This document shows, piece by piece, positions 54,725 to 63,556 of a DNA stretch of 64,000 nt. The notes beneath the pieces are model-generated. The model did no database searches. It saw nothing but the letters and a program-made list of their open reading frames with translations, and was not told the origin of the DNA. Position 1 is the first letter of the stretch, and every line of letters begins with the position of its first letter. This DNA is from Saccharopolyspora rhizosphaerae (GTDB lineage Bacteria; Actinomycetota; Actinomycetes; Mycobacteriales; Pseudonocardiaceae), in contig NZ_RSAA01000015.1 of assembly GCF_003931915.1 (NCBI RefSeq), positions 248,001 to 312,000 on the forward strand, given 5' to 3'. The translations under genes were made by a program, and so were the position numbers.

Positions 54725-55662
54725 TGGTCACCACCGCCGCAGAACCTCTCAGGGACGGCGAGCAGGGCGCGCAGCCGGTCAGCGAGGGCAAGAAGGCCGA
54801 GCGCCGGCTCGGTCTGCTGCTGGCCGCGCCGGCAGCGCTGGTGATGATCGCTGTCACCGGCTGGCCGATCCTCTACGCCGTCTGGCTGTCGTTCCAGCGC
54901 TTCGACCTGAAGTACCCGGAGCAGCGCGAGTTCATCTGGTTCGACAACTACACCACCGTGCTCACCAACTCCTACTGGTGGAGCGCGTTCTGGGTGACCG
55001 TCCTCGTCACGGCGGTGTCGGTGCTGTTCGAGTTCGTGCTCGGCATGAGCCTGGCGCTGATCATGCACCGGGCGCTGGTCGGCCGGGGCCTGGTGCGCAC
55101 GGTCAGCCTCATCCCGTACGGCATCGTCACCGTCGTCGCCGCGTTCAGCTGGCGCTACGCCTGGACACCCGACACCGGCTACCTCGCCAACGCCATCACC
55201 CCCGACGGCGCTCCGCTGACCGAGTACGGCAGCGCGCTGGCGATCATCATCGTGGCCGAGATCTGGAAGACCACGCCGTTCATGGCGCTGCTGCTGATGT
55301 CGGGGCTCGCGCTGGTGCCCGACGACCTGCTCAAGGCGGCGGCGATGGACGGAGCGGGCCCCTGGCAGCGGTTCGTCAAGGTCATGCTGCCGGTGATGAA
55401 GCCGGCGATCCTGGTCGCGCTGCTGTTCCGCACGCTCGACGCCTTCCGCGTCTTCGACCACATCGTGGTGCTCACCGGAGGAGCGCAGGACACCTCGTCG
55501 GTGTCGGTGCTCGCCTACAACAACCTGATCAAAGGCCTGAACCTGGGCATCGGTTCGACGATGTCGGTGCTGATCTTCCTCGCAGTCGCGCTCGTCGCGT
55601 GGATCTTCGTGAAGCTCTTCGGCACCGCCGCCCCGGGTAGCGACGAGGAGGGGAGGGGCTGA
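54724..55662 (+). CDS. sugA: Sugar ABC transporter permease SugA
   Basis: This 312-residue inner-membrane permease has six membrane segments ([27 protein letters not shown] ... ) and the EAA loop [28 protein letters not shown] that contacts the ATPase. ATG 54724 overlaps the lpqY stop (TGATG) and its own stop overlaps sugB, so the four genes form one operon. Specificity for trehalose is inferred from synteny with LpqY-SugABC. Confidence 0.93.
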   Translation: MVTTAAEPLRDGEQGAQPVSEGKKAERRLGLLLAAPAALVMIAVTGWPILYAVWLSFQRFDLKYPEQREFIWFDNYTTVLTNSYWWSAFWVTVLVTAVSVLFEFVLGMSLALIMHRALVGRGLVRTVSLIPYGIVTVVAAFSWRYAWTPDTGYLANAITPDGAPLTEYGSALAIIIVAEIWKTTPFMALLLMSGLALVPDDLLKAAAMDGAGPWQRFVKVMLPVMKPAILVALLFRTLDAFRVFDHIVVLTGGAQDTSSVSVLAYNNLIKGLNLGIGSTMSVLIFLAVALVAWIFVKLFGTAAPGSDEEGRG

Positions 55663-56507
55663 TGGCTGGTCTCGCCGGAACACCGACGGCCGCGCGCAAG
55701 GCCAAGTGGACCGCGCTCAACGTGATCGTGGTGGCTTACGCGCTGCTCCCGGTGGTGTGGATCGTGTCGCTGTCGTTCAAGACCCCCGACACCCTCTCCG
55801 ACGGGAACCTCATCCCGCGCGAGTGGACGTGGGAGAACTACGCGGCGATCTTCTCCACCACCGAGTTCACCCGCGCGCTGCTGAACTCCATCGGCATCGC
55901 GCTGATCGCCACGGCCATCGCCGTCGTGCTGGGCACCATGGCCGCCTACGCCATCGCCCGGCTCGACTTCCCCGGCAAGCGGGCACTGGTCGGGGCGTCG
56001 CTGCTGATCGCGATGTTCCCGCAGGTCTCGTTGGTCTCCCCGATGTTCGAGATCGAGCGGAAGGTCGGGCTGTTCGACACCTGGCCGGGCCTGATCCTGC
56101 CCTACACCACCTTCTCGCTGCCGCTGGCGATCTACACGCTGTCGGCGTTCTTCCGGGAGATCCCCTGGGAGCTGGAGAAGGCGGCCAAGATGGACGGCGC
56201 CACACCCGCGCAGGCCTTCCGCCGGGTGATCGCTCCGCTGGCCGCACCGGGGGTGTTCACCACCGCCATCCTGGTCTTCATCTTCTGCTGGAACGACTTC
56301 CTGTTCGCCATCTCGCTCACGTCGACGGCGAACTCGCGGACGGTTCCGGTGGCGCTGCAGTTCTTCACCGGTGACTCGCAGTTCGAGGACCCGACGGGGA
56401 CGATCTCCGCCGCCGCCGTGGTGATCACGATCCCGATCATCCTGTTCGTGCTGTTCTTCCAGCGACGCATCGTGTCCGGACTGACCTCCGGCGCAGTGAA
56501 GGGGTAA
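55662..56507 (+). CDS. sugB: Sugar ABC transporter permease SugB
   Basis: The 281-residue permease partner has six membrane segments and the EAA loop [27 protein letters not shown]. It pairs with SugA to form the transport channel. ATG 55662 overlaps the sugA stop as TGATG. Four bases separate its stop from the sugC start. Confidence 0.93.
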   Translation: MAGLAGTPTAARKAKWTALNVIVVAYALLPVVWIVSLSFKTPDTLSDGNLIPREWTWENYAAIFSTTEFTRALLNSIGIALIATAIAVVLGTMAAYAIARLDFPGKRALVGASLLIAMFPQVSLVSPMFEIERKVGLFDTWPGLILPYTTFSLPLAIYTLSAFFREIPWELEKAAKMDGATPAQAFRRVIAPLAAPGVFTTAILVFIFCWNDFLFAISLTSTANSRTVPVALQFFTGDSQFEDPTGTISAAAVVITIPIILFVLFFQRRIVSGLTSGAVKG

Positions 56508-56511
56508 GCAA

Positions 56512-57684
56512 GTGGCCGACATCGTGCTGGACAAGGTGACCAAGCGCTACCCGGACGGGTCGCTGGCGGTCAACGAGGTGGACCTGGAGATCGCCGACGG
56601 CGAGTTCGTGATCCTGGTCGGTCCGTCGGGCTGCGGGAAGTCCACCACGCTCAACATGATCGCCGGGCTGGAGGACATCAGCGGCGGCGAGCTGCGCATC
56701 GGCGGCGAGCGGATGAACGAGCGCGCGCCCAAGGACCGCGACATCGCGATGGTGTTCCAGTCCTACGCGCTCTACCCGCACATGACGGTGTTCGAGAACA
56801 TGGCGTTCCCGCTGCGGCTGGCCAAGGTCGACGACGCGACGGTGAAGGAGAAGGTCACCGAGGCGGCGAGGATCCTCGACCTGAGCGGCCACCTGGACCG
56901 CAAGCCGGCCAACCTCTCCGGTGGCCAGCGGCAGCGGGTGGCGATGGGCCGGGCGATCGTGCGCAGCCCGAAGGCCTTCCTGATGGACGAGCCGCTGTCC
57001 AACTTGGACGCCAAGCTGCGGGTGCAGATGCGCACGTCGGTGTCGAAGCTGCAGAAGCAGCTGGGCACCACCACCGTCTACGTCACCCACGACCAGACCG
57101 AGGCGATGACCCTCGGCGACCGGGTCGTGGTGCTGCGCGGCGGTGTGGTGCAGCAGGTGGGGGCGCCGCAGCACCTCTACGAGCACCCGGCGAACCTGTT
57201 CGTGGCCGGGTTCATCGGTTCCCCGGCCATGAACTTCGTGCCGGTGGAGCTGGCCGACGGCAAGCTGCGCAGCCCCCTGGGCGACGTGCCGCTGCCGGAC
57301 AGGCTGCGCACGGCCGTGGAGGCCGCGACCGCTCCGCGCGATCTCGTGCTGGGCATCCGCCCAGAGCACTTCGAGGACGCCGCCCTGGTCGACGACGCGG
57401 CTGCGACCAGGGGCGCGACGTTCACCGCTGAGGTGGACGTGGTGGAGGAGATGGGCTCGGACAAGTACGTCTACTTCACGCTGCAGGGCGGCAAGGCCAG
57501 CAGCGCGGAGCTCGACGAACTGGCCGCCGACAGCGGTAGCTCCGAGGTCCCCACCGACGAGGGCCAGGTCGTGACCCGCTTGTCGGTGGAGAGCCAGGCG
57601 AGGGAGAACTCCTCGCTGACGGTCTGGTTCGACACCGAGAAGATCCACCTCTTCAACCCGCGGACGGGCGAGACGATCAGGTAG
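56512..57684 (+). CDS. sugC: Sugar ABC transporter ATP-binding protein SugC
   Basis: The 390-residue ATPase has Walker A GPSGCGKST near residue 38, Q-loop FQSYALYPHM, signature LSGGQRQRVAMGRA near residue 134, Walker B FLMDEPLSNLDA and switch histidine VTHDQTEA, then an MalK/UgpC-type regulatory OB-fold C-domain (VLGIRPEHFEDAAL). It energises import of the LpqY-bound sugar. It ends the operon before a strong hairpin. Confidence 0.94.
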   Translation: MADIVLDKVTKRYPDGSLAVNEVDLEIADGEFVILVGPSGCGKSTTLNMIAGLEDISGGELRIGGERMNERAPKDRDIAMVFQSYALYPHMTVFENMAFPLRLAKVDDATVKEKVTEAARILDLSGHLDRKPANLSGGQRQRVAMGRAIVRSPKAFLMDEPLSNLDAKLRVQMRTSVSKLQKQLGTTTVYVTHDQTEAMTLGDRVVVLRGGVVQQVGAPQHLYEHPANLFVAGFIGSPAMNFVPVELADGKLRSPLGDVPLPDRLRTAVEAATAPRDLVLGIRPEHFEDAALVDDAAATRGATFTAEVDVVEEMGSDKYVYFTLQGGKASSAELDELAADSGSSEVPTDEGQVVTRLSVESQARENSSLTVWFDTEKIHLFNPRTGETIR

Positions 57685-57693
57685 CCCACGCGT

Positions 57694-57726
57694 GTGCGGG
57701 GACGTCCGGACGGGACGTCCCCGCAC
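57694..57726 (+). terminator. 14-bp stem terminator after sugC
   Basis: GTGCGGGGACGTCC pairs perfectly with GGACGTCCCCGCAC around a 5-nt loop, 9 bp after the sugC stop. Confidence 0.88.
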
Positions 57727-57738
57727 AGCGCAGGAGGG

Positions 57739-57798
57739 GAAGTTCCCGCGGAAACCCCACCCGGCGGTTCCGGTGGGAGAGGTTTCGGCGGGAACTTC
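57739..57798. repeat. 60-bp near-perfect inverted repeat between sugC and the 31-residue gene
   Basis: GAAGTTCCCGC-G-GAAACC faces GGTTTC-G-GCGGGAACTTC, with a further CCACCCGG/CCGGTGGG helix inside. The outer GAAGTTCCCGC arms recall the GAAGTTCGCGC family core. It may terminate leftward transcripts from the corA side. Confidence 0.65.
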
Positions 57799-57850
57799 GA
57801 TCAGGCGGGTGGTGGCGGAGTGCTGGCCGCGACTCCGCCACCCGGTGCGC

Positions 57851-57946
57851 TCACAGCTGGTTCGCGATGAGCACGAACTCCGTCGCGATCCAGCCCGCGA
57901 GCAGGGCGACGAGGAAGGTGAGCTTGCTGGAGAGCAGGCGAGCCAT
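57851..57946 (-). CDS. 31-residue single-pass membrane protein
   Basis: The frame encodes MARLLSSKLTFLVALLAGW followed by IATEFVLIANQL, one hydrophobic helix with basic residues at the N-terminus. ATG 57946 has GGGAGG 7 nt upstream, a strong site. It lies 89 bp after the 59-residue gene and is followed by the large inverted repeat. I do not recognise the family; it could be a regulatory peptide of a membrane protein such as CorA, but that is only suggested by position. Confidence 0.6.
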   Translation of the reverse strand: MARLLSSKLTFLVALLAGWIATEFVLIANQL

Positions 57947-58035
57947 GGCGGTGCCTCCCAACGTGAGAACGAGATTCTGGTTGCTGCAGATCCGTTTTCA
58001 CGATGTGGGCCCGCGGTCTACCCGGGCATGTGCCG

Positions 58036-58215
58036 TCAGCGCGCGGCGGCGCTCAGCGCGGGGACCACGTCCCACATCGCGCCGGGTTTTCGCTGCACCC
58101 AAGCCGAGTGCCGGAACAACTTCTCGGCGATCTCCCGGCGGGACACGGGATGGGGTCTCGCCGTGGCGCCGGGGAGGAGCCGCTGCTGGACGAGCGCGTT
58201 GTTCTGCGCGTGCAT
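58036..58215 (-). CDS. 59-residue hypothetical protein downstream of corA
   Basis: The product is basic and helical in the middle (VSRREIAEKLFRHSAWVQRKPG). It has no known domain in my memory. ATG 58215 is preceded by GAGGAGGT about 7 nt upstream, one of the best ribosome sites in the window, which argues that it is translated. It lies 50 bp after the corA stop on the same strand and before the 31-residue gene, so all three could be on one transcript. Confidence 0.65.
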   Translation of the reverse strand: MHAQNNALVQQRLLPGATARPHPVSRREIAEKLFRHSAWVQRKPGAMWDVVPALSAAAR

Positions 58216-58265
58216 GTCGGACCTCCTCACGTTCATGGTTGACATCGTCGGCTGCACCGGAATCG

Positions 58266-59345
58266 TTACAGCCACTTGTTCTTCCGGAAGATCTTGAACA
58301 GCACGATGCACGCCACCAGCATCACGACCATCACCATCGGATAGCCGAACTTCCAACTGGTCTCGGGCATGTGCTCGAAGTTCATGCCGTAGATCCCGGC
58401 GATCATCGTCGGCGTGGAGATGATCGCGACCCAGGCCGAGATCTTCCGCATGTCGGTGTTCTGCTGGAGCGTGATCTTGGCCAGCGTGGCGTCCACCAGG
58501 GTGGTCAGCAGCTCGTCGAAGGAGCCGACCATCTCCGACACCCGCGCGAGGTGGTCCTCGACGTTGCGGAAGTAGGAGCGGACGTCCTCGGCGATCATCG
58601 GCGTGTAGCCCTCGGCCAGTCGCTGCATCGGCTTGGACAGCGGCTGGACCGCGCGCCGCAGCTCCAGGACCTCGCGCTTCATCAGGTAGATCTGCTCGGC
58701 GTCGATCTTGGTGCGGGGCTCGAAGACCTCGGCCTCGATCTCGTCGATGTCGTCCTGGATCGCCTCGGTCACGTCGAGGTAGTTGTCCACCACGGTGTCG
58801 GCCACCCCGTGCAGCACCGCCGACGGACCCAGGGCGAGCTGCTCCGGGTCGTTCTCCAGCCGGCTGCGCAGGTCGCTCAGCTCGGCGTGCTTGCCGTGCC
58901 GGACGGTGATCACGAAGTCCCGGCCGAGGAAGACCATCAGCTCGCCGGTGTTGACGATCTCGCTGGTGGCCGTGCGGTGCTCGGTGTCGGCGTAGCGGAC
59001 CGTCTTGAGCACCATGAACAGCGTGGTGTCGTAGCGCTCCAGCTTCGGTCGCTGGTGCGCGTGGACGGCGTCCTCGACCGCGAGCTCGTGCAGCCCGAAG
59101 GTCTCGGCGATGCCGTTGATCTGCTCTTCGGTCGGCTCGTGCAGCCCGATCCAGACGAAACCGGTACCGCGGCTGCGGACCTCCTCGATCGCGGCGGCGT
59201 GGTTCCAGGTGCCCTCCAGCCGGTGACCGTCGACGTAGACGCCGCAGTCCACCACGTAGGCGGACACCGGCGCCGGCTGGCGGGTGACGGGCTGGGCGGC
59301 GCGACCGGTGCGGTTGCGCAGGCCGAGCGAAGGCAGGTTCGGCAC
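58266..59345 (-). CDS. corA: Magnesium/cobalt transporter CorA family protein
   Basis: The 359-residue product has a long acidic-helical cytoplasmic domain and two C-terminal membrane helices, the first ending in the pore signature YGMNFEHMPE, the second VMVVMLVACIVLFKIFRKNKWL. It imports divalent cations down the membrane potential. GTG 59345 has GGAGG 5 nt upstream and gives family-like length; the frame could extend to 59570 in non-coding sequence. Position after sugABC matches Rv1239c in M. tuberculosis (from memory). Confidence 0.93.
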   Translation of the reverse strand: MPNLPSLGLRNRTGRAAQPVTRQPAPVSAYVVDCGVYVDGHRLEGTWNHAAAIEEVRSRGTGFVWIGLHEPTEEQINGIAETFGLHELAVEDAVHAHQRPKLERYDTTLFMVLKTVRYADTEHRTATSEIVNTGELMVFLGRDFVITVRHGKHAELSDLRSRLENDPEQLALGPSAVLHGVADTVVDNYLDVTEAIQDDIDEIEAEVFEPRTKIDAEQIYLMKREVLELRRAVQPLSKPMQRLAEGYTPMIAEDVRSYFRNVEDHLARVSEMVGSFDELLTTLVDATLAKITLQQNTDMRKISAWVAIISTPTMIAGIYGMNFEHMPETSWKFGYPMVMVVMLVACIVLFKIFRKNKWL

Positions 59346-59843
59346 GACGGCCTCCAGGGTGTGCGGGGCCCGGGGACGTGCGCGGCGCGCGACCGGTGGG
59401 CCGGTCGGCGGTCGTCCGGACGGCGGTCCGGGGACGCGCACCGTGCGGTCTTCCGGGCGGAGATCGCTCTCGCTTGCTGGTTCGCATCCCGCCCTGGCCT
59501 GAAGGGCCGAAGAACCGCTCGGCTGGACTAGCGGCGGGCCTTTTCGGCGGGGATGCGGTTGGTACTGCACGGAAGCGCGCTGTCGGTACTACTGCTCACG
59601 ATCCCTCACCTCCCGAAGTCAGCCACCGCTCAGGTGGGCGCCGCATCAGCCAACGGGCCACGATACTCCGTCCGGGTGGGCTGGTGGCAACCGCGTCGTG
59701 CTCACGTCACACGTCGCAGCGAGCGCTGAACGCGAAAGCGGACCATTCGACTTGTTCGGGCACCCGGAATGGGCTTCCGGTGGCGCCGGTTCCACCGATC
59801 GTCACCGTTGTCTTCGGTGGCGGGTAACCCGCCGGTATTCCGC
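59346..59843. other. 498-bp gap between corA and a Nudix gene
   Basis: This stretch has no domain-bearing frame. A 23-codon minus-strand frame at 59599-59528 starts with GTG after GGGAGGT at 8 nt and reads SSSTDSALPCSTNRIPAEK; it could be a small peptide or leader for corA, but the evidence is weak. No hairpin of note was seen. Confidence 0.4.
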
Positions 59844-60272
59844 TCACTCGTTGCGGGGTGAACAATCCCAGTCCCTGAGGGTCTCGGCCAATCCGGCTGA
59901 CAGCTGTCCATTTCGATCGAGTGTGGCGAAAGTCGCACCGTCCGCCCACATCGCATCGGCGGCGTCGTCACCAGGGGAAAGTTCCCATTCACTGGTCCAG
60001 CAGGAGTAGTCGAGGATCTCGAAGGTGCCGCGGGGTGCGGGTCGCTCGACCCGGCCAACAAGATCACCGACAGTGACGACCAGTCCGGTTTCCTCGAAGA
60101 CTTCGCGCCGTACCGCCGAATGGTCGTCCTCGCCCTGCTCCACTCGGCCCCCGGGGATCGACCACGTGCCCTTTCCCGGCTCATTAGCCCTTTTGACCAG
60201 GCACAACCGACCTCGCGGGTCGAAGATGAGGGCTCCGACGCAGCGGATCACGGGATTCTCCGATACGATCAT
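59844..60272 (-). CDS. Nudix hydrolase (NUDIX, ADP-ribose pyrophosphatase-like length)
   Basis: The 142-residue product has a Nudix box GGRVEQGEDDHSAVRREVFEETGL near residues 37-60, preceded by GRLCLVKRANEPGKGTWSIPGG. It is the third Nudix gene in the window. The substrate is unknown. ATG 60272 lies 8 nt after TACCCT (60286-60281), a leaderless arrangement; a frame to 60332 exists but begins with atypical residues. It is divergent from the small membrane-protein gene. Confidence 0.9.
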   Translation of the reverse strand: MIVSENPVIRCVGALIFDPRGRLCLVKRANEPGKGTWSIPGGRVEQGEDDHSAVRREVFEETGLVVTVGDLVGRVERPAPRGTFEILDYSCWTSEWELSPGDDAADAMWADGATFATLDRNGQLSAGLAETLRDWDCSPRNE

Positions 60273-60417
60273 CGCCACGGAGGGTAGTTGGTCCGGGCCT
60301 GCCCGGGAACGACTGACCCAAGTGCGGTACAAAGCTGCCGTAAAGGGGCGGAGTGCGGTACAACGGATCAGCAGGCGCCTGTGCTACTCAAGGCTTTTTC
60401 GGACGGGGTGCGTCACA

Positions 60418-60582
60418 GTGAACATGAAGAAAATCCTCACCTGGGCAGTGGTTGCTTTCCTCCTGTTCTTCTTGTTTTCCGCGCCGGACCAAGCCAGCAA
60501 TGTCGTGAACGGCATCCTGGCCAGTCTTCGTGGTGCTGCAGAAGCCGTCATCACCTTCATGCAGAACCTCTTCCAGGCATAA
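60418..60582 (+). CDS. 54-residue single-pass membrane protein
   Basis: The product begins VNMKKILTWAVVAFLLFFLF, one membrane helix, then SAPDQASNVVNGILASLRGAAEAV and a helical end. Small proteins of this look lie beside PH-domain genes in several actinobacteria as I recall; the function is unknown. GTG 60418 and ATG 60424 are both possible. The PH-domain gene begins 27 bp after its stop, so the pair is probably co-transcribed. The annotated length is under most gene-caller limits. Confidence 0.75.
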   Translation: MNMKKILTWAVVAFLLFFLFSAPDQASNVVNGILASLRGAAEAVITFMQNLFQA

Positions 60583-60609
60583 AGCGCGAATCGCGGGGAG
60601 GCGGGTGCG

Positions 60610-61182
60610 TTGTTCGCTCCTAGGGATCCCGACGAGTACCTGCTGGACTCCGAGCGCCGGGTGATCCGGGTTCGGCGCCACTGGGCGAGCCTGGTGTGGG
60701 ACCTGTTCGAGGCGTCGGGTCTGCTCGTCGGTCTCGTCCTGGTGTCGTACCTGCTGCCCCCGGGCAGTTCCTGGTTGTTCCAGAACATCCTCTGGTACGC
60801 CGGGCTGGTCGTGCTGCTGCGCTTCACCTACCAGGTCCTCGACTGGTACGTGGAGCGCATCGTGGTGACCGACAAGAGGTTCCTCATCACGACCGGCATC
60901 TTCACCACCAACGTGGCGATGATGCCGGTCACCAAGGTCACGGACCTGACCTTCCACCGGTCGTTGGTGGGCCGGATGATGGGTTACGGCACGCTGATCG
61001 TCGAGTCGGCGGGTCAGATCCAGGCGCTCAACCGGATTGAGTACGTCCCGAACCCGACCGAGGTGGAGGACGCTATCTCGGGCCTGGTCTTCGGCGACAA
61101 GAAGGGTCAGCAGCAGGACCGCTTCTCCATGCTGAAGGCCCGCCGCGCGGCGGTCGGCAAGCGGAAAGCCGCCAAGCTGTAG
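60610..61182 (+). CDS. Bacterial PH-domain (YdbS-like) membrane protein
   Basis: The 190-residue protein has a short N-terminal domain (DPDEYLLDSERRVIRVRRHWASLVWDLFE), two membrane helices (ASGLLVGLVLVSYLLPP; ILWYAGLVVLLRFTY) and a bPH2 domain (ERIVVTDKRFLITTGIFTTNVAMMPVTKVTDLTFHRSLVGRMMGYGTLIVES). Basic residues end it (ARRAAVGKRKAAKL). TTG 60610 has GGGGAGG at 8 nt and is the best start. Function unknown; it pairs with the 54-residue membrane peptide. Confidence 0.88.
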   Translation: MFAPRDPDEYLLDSERRVIRVRRHWASLVWDLFEASGLLVGLVLVSYLLPPGSSWLFQNILWYAGLVVLLRFTYQVLDWYVERIVVTDKRFLITTGIFTTNVAMMPVTKVTDLTFHRSLVGRMMGYGTLIVESAGQIQALNRIEYVPNPTEVEDAISGLVFGDKKGQQQDRFSMLKARRAAVGKRKAAKL

Positions 61183-61188
61183 GTCTCC

Positions 61189-61223
61189 CACCGGTGGTCC
61201 CGGCGTGTCCGGGATCACCGGTG
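61189..61223 (+). terminator. Hairpin after the PH-domain gene
   Basis: CACCGGTG-G-TCCCGG faces CCGGGA-T-CACCGGTG with a 5-nt loop; 14 of 15 pairs are perfect, with one G-T pair. It starts 7 bp after the stop. Confidence 0.8.
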
Positions 61224-61262
61224 TCGGAGCCCTTCCCGGCGGGTCATGGGTCACACTGAGGT

Positions 61263-62135
61263 GTGCTCATCGACCTGCACACGCATTCCACCGAGTCAGA
61301 CGGGACCGACACGCCGGCCGAGCTGGTGGCGACCGCGGTCGCAGCCGGGCTGGACGCGATCGCGATCACCGACCACGACACGACCGCCGGGTGGGCCGAA
61401 GCCGAGCGCGCGGTGCGCGAACTCGGCCGTCCCGGGACGTTCCGGCTGGTCCCGGGTGCGGAGCTGTCCTGCTCCAGTCCCGACGGCCACGGTCGGCAGG
61501 TCACCGTCCACCTGCTGGCCTACCTGTTCAACCCGGAATCCCCGGCCCTGGTGCGCGAGCAGTCGCGGCTGCGCGCCGAACGCCGCGAGCGGTTGCACCA
61601 GATGGCCCGCCGGATGGCCGACGACGGCTTCCAGATCGACCCCGAGGCGATCATGGCCGGCCTTCCGCCGGACTCGCCGGGCGGACGTCCGCACCTGGCC
61701 CGCGCGCTGGTCGCGGCGGGCACCGTCGACAGCGTCGACGAGGCCTTCGCCCAGTACCTCAGCAGCGGTGGCCGCTACTACCTGCCGCGCACCGACACGC
61801 CTGTGCACCGGGCGATCGAGATGATCAGCGATGCCGGCGGAGCGACCGTGCTGGCGCACCCGTTCGCCCAGAAGCGGGGACGGGTCGTCAACGCCGAGGT
61901 GGTGGCGGAGCTGGCCGACCACGGGCTGGCGGGCATCGAGATCGACCACCCTGACCACGACGAACCGACCAGGGCCCGGCTGCGCGAGCTCGCCGCCGAG
62001 CTGGACCTGATCCCGACCGGCAGCAGCGACTACCACGGCACCAACAAGACGATCCGGATCGGTCAGGAGACCACGGCCCCGGACTCGTTGGAGCGGATCG
62101 TCGCGCGCTGCTCCGGGAGCAAGGTCATCAGCTGA
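61263..62135 (+). CDS. PHP-domain phosphoesterase
   Basis: The 290-residue protein has the four PHP metal-binding motifs: LIDLHTHSTESDGTDTP at the start, AIAITDHDTTAGW, GIEIDHPDHDEPTR near residue 220, and a final GSSDYHG. Family members hydrolyse 3'-phosphate groups (RNA oligonucleotides, nucleotide 3',5'-bisphosphates or related); the substrate here is unproven. GTG 61263 begins the family's first motif. It lies between the PH-domain gene and the RecB-like nuclease gene. Confidence 0.9.
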   Translation: MLIDLHTHSTESDGTDTPAELVATAVAAGLDAIAITDHDTTAGWAEAERAVRELGRPGTFRLVPGAELSCSSPDGHGRQVTVHLLAYLFNPESPALVREQSRLRAERRERLHQMARRMADDGFQIDPEAIMAGLPPDSPGGRPHLARALVAAGTVDSVDEAFAQYLSSGGRYYLPRTDTPVHRAIEMISDAGGATVLAHPFAQKRGRVVNAEVVAELADHGLAGIEIDHPDHDEPTRARLRELAAELDLIPTGSSDYHGTNKTIRIGQETTAPDSLERIVARCSGSKVIS

Positions 62136-62170
62136 GCTGGGCGTCGGCCGATCTGCGTAGTGTGGTGGCC

Positions 62171-63016
62171 GTGCAGCAGCAGCTCGGCCTGGAAGGCATC
62201 CCCGCGAAGCTCGTGCGGGTCACGCCCGCCCGCCTGTCGACGTGGGCGGGGTGCCCGCGCCGCTACCGGATGGCGTACCTGGACAGACCAGCGCCGAAGC
62301 GCGGTGGGGCGTGGGCGAACGCCACGCTGGGTGCCGTCGTGCACAACGCGCTGAAGGCCTACTTCGACCTGCGCCCCGAGAAGCGGACGCCGCAGCGCGC
62401 CGAGGTGCTGGTGCACCGGCACTGGAAGTCCGACGGCTTCGCCGACTCCGAGCAGGCCGCCGACTACCGCCGGCGCGCGCAGCGGTGGGTCCGCGACTAC
62501 GTGGCCGGGCTGGACGCCGAGTTCACCCCTGTGGCGGTCGAACGGTGGGTGTCGGCTCCCGTCGGCGAGATCATCGCCGAGGGCCGGGTGGACCGCGTCG
62601 ACTCCCGCGACGGCGAGCTGGTGGTCGTCGACTACAAGACCGGCAGGCACGGTTTGCGGGTCGACGATGCGAAGAACTCGCTGGCATTGGGTTTGTACGC
62701 GCTCGCGGTGCGCAGAGCGCTGCGTCGGCCGTGCAACCGGGTGGAGCTGCACCACCTGCCCACGGGTACGGTCTCGGCCTGGGATCACACCCCCGAGTCC
62801 CTCGACGAGCTCCGCGAGCGTGCCGAACGACTCGCGGGTGAACTGCAGGACGCGACGGACGCGTGGGAATCGGCGACGACGAACACCGTTGCGGAGAAGG
62901 CGTTTCCGGTCCGGACCGGACCGCACTGCTCCTGGTGCGATTTCCGGGCACACTGCACCGAGGGACAGCAGGCCGCACCCGATCTGCGACCCTGGGCGCT
63001 GCTGGGGGACGGATGA
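62171..63016 (+). CDS. RecB-like PD-(D/E)XK exonuclease with Fe-S cluster cysteines
   Basis: The 281-residue protein is a PDDEXK_1-type nuclease. It has an N-terminal GCPRRYRMAYL cysteine, the metal-binding EGRVDRVDS...ELVVVDYKTG core near residue 140-155, and C-terminal CSWCDFRAHC. The four cysteines fit an AddB-like 4Fe-4S cluster that stabilises the fold. It may act in DNA end processing without its own helicase. GTG 62171 lies exactly 7 nt after TAGTGT (62158-62163), a leaderless arrangement; GTG 62162 is an alternative. The stop overlaps the next gene. Confidence 0.9.
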   Translation: MQQQLGLEGIPAKLVRVTPARLSTWAGCPRRYRMAYLDRPAPKRGGAWANATLGAVVHNALKAYFDLRPEKRTPQRAEVLVHRHWKSDGFADSEQAADYRRRAQRWVRDYVAGLDAEFTPVAVERWVSAPVGEIIAEGRVDRVDSRDGELVVVDYKTGRHGLRVDDAKNSLALGLYALAVRRALRRPCNRVELHHLPTGTVSAWDHTPESLDELRERAERLAGELQDATDAWESATTNTVAEKAFPVRTGPHCSWCDFRAHCTEGQQAAPDLRPWALLGDG

Positions 63017-63489
63017 GCTTTCGACCGGAGGACGGGCCGATGCACGCACCGACCCCGCAACGACGGACCCCGCCGCCCCGCACGCGGCACATGCCTCCCA
63101 CCGCCGGCGCGCGCCGCACGCCGCCACCGCCACCGCCGCCGCGCGGCACGCCTCCCGAGGGCCCGCGCGCCCGCCGCTCTCGCGCCCGCCACGAACTCGC
63201 CCAGCCGCGCCGGGTGAGCGCGGCGGGAACGACGGTGCGCAGCTTCACCGGTGCCCTGGCGATGGGGTCGCTGGTGCTGGCGCTGGCGCTGATCGGCGTC
63301 CAGTTCTGGGCGACAAGCCACGGCCAGCAGGGACCGGGCGTCTCAGCGGTGCTCTCGCAGCTGGTGGCCGGCCTGGTCGCCGTCGCGCTGCAGACCTACG
63401 CCGACCGGCACCGCGACCGCGCGGGCGGTGCCGCGGTGGCCGGCGTGCTGGTCGTGGTGCTCGGCTCGCTGTGGTTCTGGTGGTGGTGA
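63013..63489 (+). CDS. Membrane protein with long Pro/Arg-rich N-terminus
   Basis: The first 75 residues of this 158-residue product are Pro-, Arg- and Gly-rich and probably disordered (PRTRHMPPTAGARRTPPPPP). Three hydrophobic segments follow (TGALAMGSLVLALALIGVQFWA; AVLSQLVAGLVAVALQTYA; GGAAVAGVLVVVLGSLWFWWW). ATG 63013 overlaps the nuclease gene stop as ATGA. The function is unknown. Confidence 0.75.
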   Translation: MSFRPEDGPMHAPTPQRRTPPPRTRHMPPTAGARRTPPPPPPPRGTPPEGPRARRSRARHELAQPRRVSAAGTTVRSFTGALAMGSLVLALALIGVQFWATSHGQQGPGVSAVLSQLVAGLVAVALQTYADRHRDRAGGAAVAGVLVVVLGSLWFWWW

Positions 63490-63556
63490 CGACCAGCGCG
63501 GCTGAGGAGGTCGCGCACCGTCTCGTGATTCCGGCTCGTGGTCGGAACCGGCCTGA

